Below, piece after piece: positions 1-5,445 of a DNA stretch of 6,553 bases. A program made the translations under genes and the position numbers. The notes under the pieces are model-generated. The model saw only the letters and a list, made by a program, of their open reading frames with translations. It ran no database searches and was not told where the DNA came from. Source of the stretch: an uncultured bacterium (lineage in GTDB: Bacteria > Pseudomonadota > Gammaproteobacteria > Burkholderiales > Burkholderiaceae_F); the NCBI GenBank assembly GCA_905215795.1, contig CAJMRV010000096.1:1-6553 (forward strand), in the 5' to 3' direction. The first letter of the stretch is position 1. Every line of letters begins with the position of its first letter.

Positions 1-639
1 ACCTCCTGCACGACCGTGGCGACGCCGGGCCCCGGCGTCCTCATGACGATCATGAAGTCCATGCAGTTCGGCTTCAAAGGCGCCCGCTACACCATCCTCG
101 GGACCGCCTCCGGCACGGTCGTCATGGCCGTCCTCTCGGCGACGGGCCTCAGCCTGATCCTCTCGACTTCGCCTCACGCCTACTCGGTGCTCCGCATCGT
201 GGGCGCCTGCTACATGATCTGGCTGGGCATCAAGAACTGGCGCGCCAAGTCGATCGCCCTCAAGCACGCCGTCAAGGAGAAGGAGCTCATCGAACGCAGC
301 GAGGGCACGGCCGACGGTCCGGCCATCCGTCCGTTCCACTTCTTCCTCGAGGGGATCGGCCTGCAGATGACCAACCCGATGCTCATCATGTTCTTCGTGA
401 GCCTCTTCCCGCAGTTCATCGACCCCAAGGGGAGCTACCTGCTCCAGTTCACGGTGCTCTCGCTCACGTACTTCATGCTCGTGGCGGTCATCCACACGGG
501 CTACAGCTTCATCGTCACGCGCTTCCGCGAGCTCCTCTCGAGCGAGCGCTGGACGCAGTGGATCTACCGCACCGGCGGCACCATCTTCTTCCTGCTCGCG
601 CTCTCGGTCCTCCGGGGCGTCTGGGTGCAGGGCTGGTGA
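1..639 (+). CDS. LysE/RhtB family amino-acid exporter (5' end outside window)
   Basis: This is an inner-membrane efflux protein of the LysE/RhtB superfamily, whose members export amino acids or related small metabolites; the substrate cannot be told from sequence. The frame is open from base 1, so the true start lies upstream and the GTG at position 16 is internal. Right after the left edge the protein reads TTVATPGPGVL, the conserved threonine/TPGP motif normally found near residue 15 of the family, so only the first dozen or so residues are missing. Hydrophobic stretches typical of the family's membrane helices follow: AVLSATGLSLIL, LRIVGACYMIWLGI, MLIMFFVSLFPQFI, YFMLVAVIHTGYSFIV and a C-terminal TIFFLLALSVLRGV. 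A charged cytoplasmic loop (KHAVKEKELIERSEG) separates the two halves, as usual. The visible 212 codons fit the usual length of about 205-215 residues. The gene ends just before a strong terminator and looks transcriptionally separate from dnaX. Confidence 0.86.
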   Translation, partial: TSCTTVATPGPGVLMTIMKSMQFGFKGARYTILGTASGTVVMAVLSATGLSLILSTSPHAYSVLRIVGACYMIWLGIKNWRAKSIALKHAVKEKELIERSEGTADGPAIRPFHFFLEGIGLQMTNPMLIMFFVSLFPQFIDPKGSYLLQFTVLSLTYFMLVAVIHTGYSFIVTRFRELLSSERWTQWIYRTGGTIFFLLALSVLRGVWVQGW

Positions 640-655
640 GTCCGGCCGTGATGAG

Positions 656-688
656 GGCGCGCCTCCCGACGGGGCGCGCCTTTTTTTT
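656..688 (+). terminator. Rho-independent terminator after the LysE-type gene
   Basis: Two copies of the self-complementary octamer GGCGCGCC (656-663 and 673-680) pair as an 8-bp all-GC stem with a 9-base loop. Eight consecutive T follow at 681-688. The stem starts 16 bases after the exporter stop codon, so it should end that transcript before dnaX. Confidence 0.93.
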
Positions 689-720
689 GCACCCTGCGCC
701 GCCGGGGCCGCCGCGGGGCG

Positions 721-741
721 TGTGAAACGCACGCCTTCACA
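721..741. repeat. Inverted repeat TGTGAA-N9-TTCACA upstream of dnaX
   Basis: TGTGAA at 721-726 and TTCACA at 736-741 are perfect 6-base inverted arms separated by 9 bases, lying directly upstream of the candidate -10 box at 744-749. It could be an operator half-site pair or a small hairpin. The spacing does not fit a CRP site (TGTGA-N6-TCACA). No regulator can be named. Confidence 0.4.
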
Positions 742-749
742 GGTACAAT
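721..749 (+). promoter_or_regulatory. Candidate sigma-70 promoter for dnaX
   Basis: TACAAT at 744-749 is a good -10 hexamer in an otherwise very GC-rich region, about 70 bases before the dnaX ATG and just after the exporter's terminator. The hexamer 17 bases upstream, TGTGAA (721-726), is only a weak -35. The call rests mainly on the -10 box and the position. Confidence 0.45.
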
Positions 750-820
750 AAAAGGACTTCCCGCTCCGCGGCGCACGCGGACGGACGACAAACACATCAA
801 GGATTCAAGGTTAACTGTCT

Positions 821-2224
821 ATGGGTAGCTATCAGGTCCTCGCGCGCAAGTGGCGCCCGCATGACTTCGACTCGATCGTGGGTCAGGATCATGTGGTCAC
901 CGCGCTCACCCGCGCGCTCACGGAAAAACGCCTGCATCACGCGTATCTCTTCACGGGCACGCGCGGCGTGGGCAAGACGACGATTTCCCGCATCTTCGCC
1001 AAGGCGCTCAACTGCCAGGGCGCGGACGGCAAGGGCGACGTCACGGCGCATCCCTGCGGCGTGTGCGAGGCCTGCCGGGCGATCGACGAGGGGCGCTTCC
1101 CCGACTACATCGAGATGGACGCGGCGAGCAACCGCTCGGTCGAGGACATGGCGGCGCTCCTGGAGCGTTCGATGTACGCCCCCACGCAGGGCCGCTTCAA
1201 GGTCTACATGATCGACGAAGTGCACATGCTCACCAACACCGCCTTCAACGCGATGTTGAAGACGCTCGAGGAACCGCCCGAGTACGTCAAGTTCATCCTC
1301 GCCACGACGGACCCGCAGAAGGTGCCGGTCACGGTGCTCTCGCGCTGCCTCCAGTTCAACCTGAGGAACATGCTCCCGCAGGCCATCGTCGGCCACATGG
1401 AGCACATCCTCGGCGAGGAGAAGATCGACTACGAGAAGGACGCCCTCATGCTCCTCGCGCAGGGCGCCCGCGGCTCCATGCGCGACGGTCTGAGCTTGCT
1501 CGACCAGGCCATCGCCTACTGCGGCGGCCGCATCGAGGCGGCCCCCGTGAGGAGGATGCTCGGCATGAGCCAGGGCGACACGCTCGTCGAACTCATGCGC
1601 GGCCTTGAAAGGGGCGATGCCCCGGCGCTGATCGCCGTGGCGGACAAGATGGTCGAGGAAGGCGCCTCGTTTTCGCAGACGCTCCGCGACCTCGCCGGCT
1701 TCCTGCACCGCCTCGCCCTCGCACAGAAGGTCCCCGGCGCCGTCGCCGACGACCCCGAGGGACGCGTGCTCGCGGGCTTCATCCCGAGCTTCACGCCCGA
1801 GGAGGTCCAGCTCTACTACCAGATCGCGCTCCACGGCAGGAACGACATGGCGCTCGCCCCCGATGAATACGCGGGCTTCACGATGACGCTTTTGAGGATG
1901 CTCGCCTTCAAGCCCGCCGCCTCGCGCCTGGGCACGAACGTGCCGACGCGCGCCCCGGGCGTGTCCGCCGTCAAGCCGGCCGCCGCCCCGAAGGCTGAGG
2001 CGGCTCCGGCGCCTGCTCCGAAGGCCGCCCCTGCGGCGGCACCGGCTGCGGCCCCCGCCGAACCGGCCCCCTGGGAGGCCGGCCCCGCACCGAAGACGTC
2101 CTCCGTGCCGCCGCTTGCGGCCGGCAAGGCGCCTCCGAAGCTCGGCGGCGGTGCGTCCACCTACGGGACCGACCCCTCCGAGGAGGTCCCCGAAGACGAG
2201 GAGCCCGCCCCCTGGGGAGAATGA
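821..2224 (+). CDS. dnaX: DNA polymerase III clamp-loader subunit gamma/tau (DnaX), N-terminal part
   Basis: This is the ATPase motor of the replicative clamp loader, which places the beta sliding clamp on primed DNA. The 467-residue zero-frame product starts MGSYQVLARKWRPHDFDSIVGQ, the standard DnaX opening. Visible motifs are Walker A GTRGVGKTT (residues 46-54), four zinc-site cysteines (C65, C79, C82, C85), Walker B with DEVH (about 128-135), ATTDPQKVPVTVLSRC (161-176) containing the SRC motif, and the RGSMRDGLSLLDQ segment of domain II. Domains I-III run to about residue 370. A low-complexity Ala/Pro linker follows and turns acidic before the TGA at 2222-2224. The zero-frame product therefore resembles E. 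coli gamma (431 aa) rather than tau (643 aa), and the tau C-terminal domain lies immediately downstream in the +1 frame (next entry). The Shine-Dalgarno is weak (AAGG at 807-810). Identity is certain; whether this stop is biologically real is not. Confidence 0.95.
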   Translation: MGSYQVLARKWRPHDFDSIVGQDHVVTALTRALTEKRLHHAYLFTGTRGVGKTTISRIFAKALNCQGADGKGDVTAHPCGVCEACRAIDEGRFPDYIEMDAASNRSVEDMAALLERSMYAPTQGRFKVYMIDEVHMLTNTAFNAMLKTLEEPPEYVKFILATTDPQKVPVTVLSRCLQFNLRNMLPQAIVGHMEHILGEEKIDYEKDALMLLAQGARGSMRDGLSLLDQAIAYCGGRIEAAPVRRMLGMSQGDTLVELMRGLERGDAPALIAVADKMVEEGASFSQTLRDLAGFLHRLALAQKVPGAVADDPEGRVLAGFIPSFTPEEVQLYYQIALHGRNDMALAPDEYAGFTMTLLRMLAFKPAASRLGTNVPTRAPGVSAVKPAAAPKAEAAPAPAPKAAPAAAPAAAPAEPAPWEAGPAPKTSSVPPLAAGKAPPKLGGGASTYGTDPSEEVPEDEEPAPWGE

Positions 2225-2717
2225 CGCGCCAATTGAGAGTGCTCCCGCGGCGCCGTCCGATTTCGACGAGGTCAACTACGCCCTCTCGCAGACCGAGGAC
2301 TACTCCTCGGTTCCGGACGAACAACCGCTTCTCAGTTGGCGTGACATCATCAGCGGAGCCAATCTCACGGGCCTGGTCCGTGTCGTCGCGGCGTCCTCGG
2401 ACGTGCTCGAGCTCACCCGCGACCATGTAAAATTGCGTATCGGGGCCGGCCAGATGCTGACCCCCGAGATCAGGCGCACCCTCCGGAACGCGCTCTCGGC
2501 CTTCCTCGGCACCGACTTCCGCGTCGAGTTCGAGATCGGCGAGACCACCTCGGAGACCGTGCTCGACCGCGAAAGGGAGGAGAAGGCCCGCATTCATGCG
2601 GCGCTCGTCGAGCGCTTCATGAAGCAGCCCGCCGTGAAGAACATCCTAGAGACCTTCGAGGGCGAGATCGATGAGAGCAGTCTCGTCGACCTGAGCGCCC
2701 CGGCGAAGAAGAACTGA
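2214..2717 (+). CDS. dnaX: DnaX tau C-terminal domain in the +1 frame
   Basis: This stretch encodes the part of tau that binds the polymerase alpha subunit (DnaE), linking the clamp loader to the polymerases. From 2214 the +1 frame reads GENDAPIESAPAAPSDFDE and continues as a folded, non-shadow protein. It includes QPLLSWRDIISGANLTGLV, LELTRDHVKLRIGAG, LTPEIRRTLRNALSAFLG and a final KQPAVKNILETFEGEI, the layout of proteobacterial tau domain V. The frame is open further back, to a TTG at 2115, but upstream of about 2200 the zero frame looks like the coding one. No convincing start codon with a ribosome site exists near 2214; the ATG at 2221 is in the third frame. The segment is best read as the second half of dnaX. 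Joining at the CCC codon 2210-2212 gives about 631 aa, close to E. coli tau. The break could be a single extra G, programmed frameshifting or transcriptional slippage (see findings). Confidence 0.85.
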   Translation, partial: GENDAPIESAPAAPSDFDEVNYALSQTEDYSSVPDEQPLLSWRDIISGANLTGLVRVVAASSDVLELTRDHVKLRIGAGQMLTPEIRRTLRNALSAFLGTDFRVEFEIGETTSETVLDREREEKARIHAALVERFMKQPAVKNILETFEGEIDESSLVDLSAPAKKN

Positions 2718-2742
2718 CCCTCAACACACAACACTTTTCAAA

Positions 2743-2747
2743 AAGGA
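2743..2747 (+). promoter_or_regulatory. Ribosome binding site of ybaB
   Basis: AAGGA sits 8 bases before the ATG at 2756, inside an A-rich stretch between dnaX and ybaB. It confirms the start chosen for ybaB. Confidence 0.75.
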
Positions 2748-2755
2748 AACACATC

Positions 2756-3082
2756 ATGCGAGGATTTGGTGGCGGAATGGGCAACCTCATGGCCCAGGCC
2801 CAGAAGATGCAGGAACGACTGGCCAAGGTCCAGGAACAGATCGGCCAGATGGAGTTCGAAGGCGAAGCCGCCAACGGCGCCGTCAAGGTCGTCGTGACCG
2901 GCAAGAACGTCTGCAAGGGCGTCAAGATCGACCCGTCCGTGGTGGACCCCGACGACGTCGAGATGCTCGAGGACCTGCTCCTGCTCGCGTTCAACAACGC
3001 TCATGAAAGGGCCGAGAAGACCTCGAGCGAGATGATGAACCGCGCCTGCCCGCTCCCCGCGGGCATGAAGCTCCCGTTCTGA
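2756..3082 (+). CDS. ybaB: YbaB/EbfC family nucleoid-associated protein
   Basis: This is a small DNA-binding protein of the YbaB/EbfC family, which forms dimers and associates with the nucleoid. Its precise role is unsettled, but it is almost always found next to dnaX and recR. The 108-residue product has the family hallmarks: a Gly/Met-rich N-terminus (RGFGGGMGNLMAQAQKMQ), a charged helix (ERLAKVQEQIGQME), and the central strands around GAVKVVVTGKNVCKGVKIDP. These are followed by the acidic DPDDVEMLEDLLLLAFNNA helix and the PAGMKLPF ending. The length is normal (about 105-110 aa). It begins 38 bases after the dnaX tau stop with a good ribosome site, so it is probably co-transcribed with dnaX. 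The usual next gene, recR, is displaced by a modD-like gene. Confidence 0.95.
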   Translation: MRGFGGGMGNLMAQAQKMQERLAKVQEQIGQMEFEGEAANGAVKVVVTGKNVCKGVKIDPSVVDPDDVEMLEDLLLLAFNNAHERAEKTSSEMMNRACPLPAGMKLPF

Positions 3083-3094
3083 CCGGACGGAGAA

Positions 3095-3159
3095 GGCTCC
3101 GCGGCGTCCCCCCGCAGTCCGCGGGAGGCGGCGGAGCCGCGTCCGCTTGGTGCGGACGC
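3095..3159 (+). promoter_or_regulatory. Two strong hairpins in the ybaB-modD intergenic region
   Basis: The 129-base gap between ybaB and the modD-like gene holds two stems. GGCTCCGC (3095-3102) pairs with GCGGAGCC (3131-3138), enclosing a smaller CCCGC/GCGGG hairpin (3111-3115 with 3121-3125). Immediately after, GCGTCCGC (3139-3146) and GCGGACGC (3152-3159) form a perfect 8-bp stem with a 5-base loop. No T-run follows, so it is not an ordinary intrinsic terminator. It may act in mRNA processing or stability, in Rho-linked attenuation, or as a leader regulating the modD-like gene. No known riboswitch class was recognised. Confidence 0.55.
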
Positions 3160-3196
3160 ATGAACCGAACAACCACTCGAGAAAACCACCCGACAC

Positions 3197-3203
3197 AAGG
3201 AGG
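3197..3203 (+). promoter_or_regulatory. Consensus Shine-Dalgarno of the modD-like gene
   Basis: AAGGAGG, a full match to the anti-SD complement, lies 8 bases before the ATG at 3212. It is the strongest ribosome site in the window and fixes the start of the modD-like gene. Confidence 0.85.
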
Positions 3204-3211
3204 CTCCCGCC

Positions 3212-4048
3212 ATGATCCGCATTCCACAATCGGCCGTCGACGCCATGCTCGAGGGGGACTGGTCCCTCTCGGACCTCACCACGGAGGGGCTCGGCGAACG
3301 CCATGACGGACGGATCACGGGGACCTTCAAGACGCCGGGCATCATCGCCGGCCTCCCGCTCGCCTCGAGGATCTTCGAGACGACGGGCTGCACGTTCACG
3401 GCCCACGTGGCCGAGGGCGACCGCGTCGAGGCGAAGGTGCCGCTCTTCACCGTGGAGGGCACCGCCGAACAGATCCACGCGGCCTACAAGCTCGGTCAGT
3501 GCGTGATGGAGTACGCCTCCGGGATCGCCATGCGCACCCGCGCGATGCTCGATGCGGCCCGCGCCGTCGATCCCAAGGTGAGGGTCTCGGGCACCCGCAA
3601 GCACATGCCGGGCGGCAAGCTCGTGAGCCTGCTCGGGCTCTACGCGGGCGGCGGCATCCTCCACCGCGCCGGACTCTCCGACTCGATCCTCGTCTTCGAC
3701 CAGCACCGTGTGCTCGCCGACGCCCCTCACGAAGCCGTGCGCGGCCTCGTCGAGCGTGAGATCGAGCGCAAGGTCGCCGTCGAGGTGGACTCCCTCGAGG
3801 AGGCCCTCCGCTACGCCTCGCTCGGCGTCGGGATCATCCAGTTCGAGAAGTTCGAGCCCTCGCGCCTCAAGGAGGCCGTGGACGAACTCCGACGCCAATA
3901 TCCGCACGTGACGATCAACGCCGCCGGCGGGATCAACGCCGAGAACGCCGCCCTCTACGCGGCCGCGGGCGTGGACGTCCTCGTGACGAGCTGGCCCTAC
4001 TTCGGCAAGCCCCACGACGTGAAGATGACCTTCTCGAGGCGCGACTGA
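3212..4048 (+). CDS. modD: ModD-like protein (NadC/quinolinate phosphoribosyltransferase fold)
   Basis: This belongs to the NadC-like type II phosphoribosyltransferase family, in the branch annotated as molybdenum transport protein ModD; its biochemical reaction is not established. Of the 278 residues, the N-terminal half carries DLTT (21-24) and EYASGIAMRTRAML (100-113). The barrel half carries SGTRKHMPGGK (126-136), GGGILHR (146-152), AVEVDSLEEAL (189-199), NAAGGIN (236-242) and a C-terminal VLVTSWPYFGKPHDVK (256-271). The TRK...P..K and HR motifs are shared with NadC. YASGIA.RT and the LVTS.PYF.KP.DVK tail are ModD features as I recall them, where NadC has a different glycine/threonine-rich end. 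The length matches ModD (about 280 aa). No modA, modB or modC is in the window. The stop TGA (4046-4048) overlaps the recR ATG by one base (TGATG), implying translational coupling. NadC is the alternative reading, less likely. Confidence 0.85.
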   Translation: MIRIPQSAVDAMLEGDWSLSDLTTEGLGERHDGRITGTFKTPGIIAGLPLASRIFETTGCTFTAHVAEGDRVEAKVPLFTVEGTAEQIHAAYKLGQCVMEYASGIAMRTRAMLDAARAVDPKVRVSGTRKHMPGGKLVSLLGLYAGGGILHRAGLSDSILVFDQHRVLADAPHEAVRGLVEREIERKVAVEVDSLEEALRYASLGVGIIQFEKFEPSRLKEAVDELRRQYPHVTINAAGGINAENAALYAAAGVDVLVTSWPYFGKPHDVKMTFSRRD

Positions 4049-4662
4049 TGGCCATCCGTCTCGCCCCGCAGCTCACGCGCCTGATGGACGCCCTCGCACG
4101 CCTCCCCGGGATCGGCCCGAAGACGGCGCAGCGCCTGACGTTCCATCTGCTCAACCGCGACCCCGCGCTGATCGGCGAACTCGTCGAATCGCTCACGGGC
4201 GTGCGAGGCGCGCTCGGACGCTGCCAGGGGTGCAACACCTTCAGCGACCGTCCGCTCTGTCCGACCTGCTCGGACCCGCTCCGGGACCAGGGACTCCTCT
4301 GCGTCGTCGAGAGCGTGGCCGACGAGCTCGCGATCGACGCCTCGCTCGCGTGGACGGGCCGCTACTTCGTCCTCAACGGACGCTTGAACCCGATCGAGGG
4401 CATGGGCCCCAAGGAGATCGGGATGGACACGCTGCTCGAGCGCATCGACGAGCGCCGCGGGGTTCTCCGCGAGGTCGTCATCGCCACGAGCTACACTCCC
4501 GAGGGGGACGCCACGGCGTACTTCCTCATCGAGAACATTCGGAAGCGCTGGCCCGACCTGCGCGTGACGCGCCTGGCGCGCGGGCTGCCCTCCGGCATCG
4601 AAATCGAATACACCGACCTCAACACGATCGCGAGCGCCGTGACGCGGCGCGGCGGACGATGA
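4048..4662 (+). CDS. recR: Recombination mediator protein RecR
   Basis: RecR works with RecO (and RecF) to load RecA onto SSB-coated single-stranded DNA at gaps during recombinational repair. The 204-residue product is full length (E. coli 201). It has the N-terminal helix-hairpin-helix LPGIGPKTAQRLTFHLL (19-35), a C4 zinc finger with C59, C62, C71 and C74, and a Toprim domain starting LLCVVESVADELAID. The Toprim domain contains GRYFVLNGRLNPIEGMGP and the later VIATSYTPEGDATAYFL. The distal Walker-like GLPSGIEIEYTDLNTI near the C-terminus is also family-typical. Its ATG is in the TGATG overlap with the modD-like gene and no separate strong ribosome site is seen, so its translation probably depends on that gene. 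gmhA begins 43 bases downstream. Confidence 0.97.
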   Translation: MAIRLAPQLTRLMDALARLPGIGPKTAQRLTFHLLNRDPALIGELVESLTGVRGALGRCQGCNTFSDRPLCPTCSDPLRDQGLLCVVESVADELAIDASLAWTGRYFVLNGRLNPIEGMGPKEIGMDTLLERIDERRGVLREVVIATSYTPEGDATAYFLIENIRKRWPDLRVTRLARGLPSGIEIEYTDLNTIASAVTRRGGR

Positions 4663-4705
4663 GGCCGGGCACTTCATCCACTAGGATCCTCCGGGACGGA
4701 CAACG

Positions 4706-5305
4706 ATGAACGAAAACACCCAGCATGTGAAGGCGGCCCTCACCGAGGCCCGCGAAGCCCTCGACAACCTGATCGCCGACGAGGCGATGCTCGACCGGAT
4801 CGCCGGGGCGGCCCGCCTGATGGCCGACTCGATCCGCGCGGGCGGCCGCGTCTTCAGCTGCGGCAACGGCGGGAGCCTCTGCGACGCGATGCACTTCGCC
4901 GAGGAGATGACGGGGCGCTACCGCTCCGACCGTCCGGCCTACGGCGCCGTGGCGATCGCCGACGCGTCCCACATCGCCTGCGTGGGCAACGACTACGGCT
5001 ACGAATTCGTCTTCTCGCGCTACATCGAGGGCATGGGCCGCAAGGGCGACGTGCTCCTCGCGATCTCCACCTCCGGGACGAGCCGCAACGTGCTCCGCGC
5101 CCTCGAGGCCGCCCATGAAAAGGGCATGAAGGTCGTGGCGCTCACGGGTCGCGCGGGCACGCCGATCGCCGAGGCGGCCGACGTCGCCATCGTCACGCCG
5201 GGCGGGCGCTGGGCCGACCGCGTCCAGGAGCTCCACATCAAGTGCATCCACATCTTCATCGAGCTCGTCGAACGCGAGCTCAACCCGGAGAACTACTCCG
5301 CTTAA
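4706..5305 (+). CDS. gmhA: Phosphoheptose isomerase GmhA
   Basis: GmhA converts sedoheptulose 7-phosphate to D-glycero-D-manno-heptose 7-phosphate, the first step of ADP-heptose synthesis for LPS inner core; it is cytoplasmic and tetrameric. The 199-residue product is a SIS-domain protein very close to E. coli GmhA (192 aa). It shows FSCGNGGSLCDAMHFAEEMTGRY, IADASHIACVGNDYGYEFVFSRY, the phosphosugar loop LLAISTSGTSRNVL and ADRVQELHIKCIHI. Metal-site residues align with E. coli His61, Glu65, Gln172 and His180 as H63, E67, Q174 and H182, so the active site is intact. One position differs from E. coli inside the glycine loop (GGSLCD where E. coli has GGSHCD). The ribosome site is weak (GGGACGGA at 4693-4700). 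The gene presumably belongs to the same operon as recR. Its presence implies a heptose-containing LPS. Confidence 0.96.
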   Translation: MNENTQHVKAALTEAREALDNLIADEAMLDRIAGAARLMADSIRAGGRVFSCGNGGSLCDAMHFAEEMTGRYRSDRPAYGAVAIADASHIACVGNDYGYEFVFSRYIEGMGRKGDVLLAISTSGTSRNVLRALEAAHEKGMKVVALTGRAGTPIAEAADVAIVTPGGRWADRVQELHIKCIHIFIELVERELNPENYSA

Positions 5306-5340
5306 AGGCGGGTCATGAGGGCGAAGTCCTCCGAGATTTT

Positions 5341-5349
5341 TGCTAGAAT
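5341..5349 (+). promoter_or_regulatory. Extended -10 promoter for greA
   Basis: TGCTAGAAT (5341-5349) combines the TGn extension with a TAnAAT -10 hexamer, just after an AT-rich step (ATTTT) in GC-rich surroundings. No good -35 is present 16-18 bases upstream, as is allowed for extended -10 promoters. Transcription would begin near 5356, leaving a leader of about 90 bases before the greA ATG. Confidence 0.6.
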
Positions 5350-5373
5350 GACCCCACTTCGAACATCCGAACA

Positions 5374-5414
5374 CGACGGGCTCCTCCTAATGGAAGAGGG
5401 GCCCGTCGGCGTTT
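5374..5414 (+). promoter_or_regulatory. Strong hairpin in the gmhA-greA gap: leader attenuator or gmhA terminator
   Basis: CGACGGGC (5374-5381) pairs with GCCCGTCG (5401-5408). Inside it TCCTC (5382-5386) pairs with GAGGG (5396-5400, one G-T pair), extending the stem to about 13 bp with a 9-base loop. A short TTT follows at 5412-5414 and a separate T6 run lies at 5433-5438. If the promoter at 5341-5349 is used, the hairpin lies about 18 bases into the greA leader. It may also end read-through from gmhA. Confidence 0.65.
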
Positions 5415-5445
5415 ATCAACCGTCAGGAACTGTTTTTTCAACGTC

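Noticed and set aside
721..741. CRP/FNR-type binding site
   Set aside because: The half-sites resemble TGTGA/TCACA but are 11 bases apart instead of 6, so a standard CRP site is not supported.
797..2275. Long minus-strand open frame (492 codons) opposite dnaX
   Set aside because: It is Arg/Gly/His/Val-rich shadow translation of a GC-rich gene, with no recognisable domain, while the + strand encodes unmistakable DnaX.
2221..2430. ATG overlapping the dnaX stop (ATGA) as a reinitiation start
   Set aside because: It opens the third frame, giving an Arg/Ser-rich 69-residue shadow rather than the tau domain, so reinitiation here cannot make tau.
3083..3211. Moco riboswitch ahead of modD
   Set aside because: There are hairpins, but I could not match them to the Moco consensus; the function of the downstream gene alone is not evidence.
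2738..4015. Minus-strand open frame (425 codons) opposite ybaB and modD
   Set aside because: It spans two genes and an intergenic region with biased shadow composition. The + strand proteins have clear family motifs and ribosome sites.
3212..4048. Calling this gene NadC (quinolinate phosphoribosyltransferase)
   Set aside because: It has the shared fold motifs, but YASGIA.RT and the C-terminal LVTS.PYF.KP.DVK fit ModD better than NadC.
3997..5374. Minus-strand open frames opposite recR and gmhA
   Set aside because: These are antisense shadows of conserved genes, with low-complexity Arg/Ala/Asp/Val composition and no motifs.
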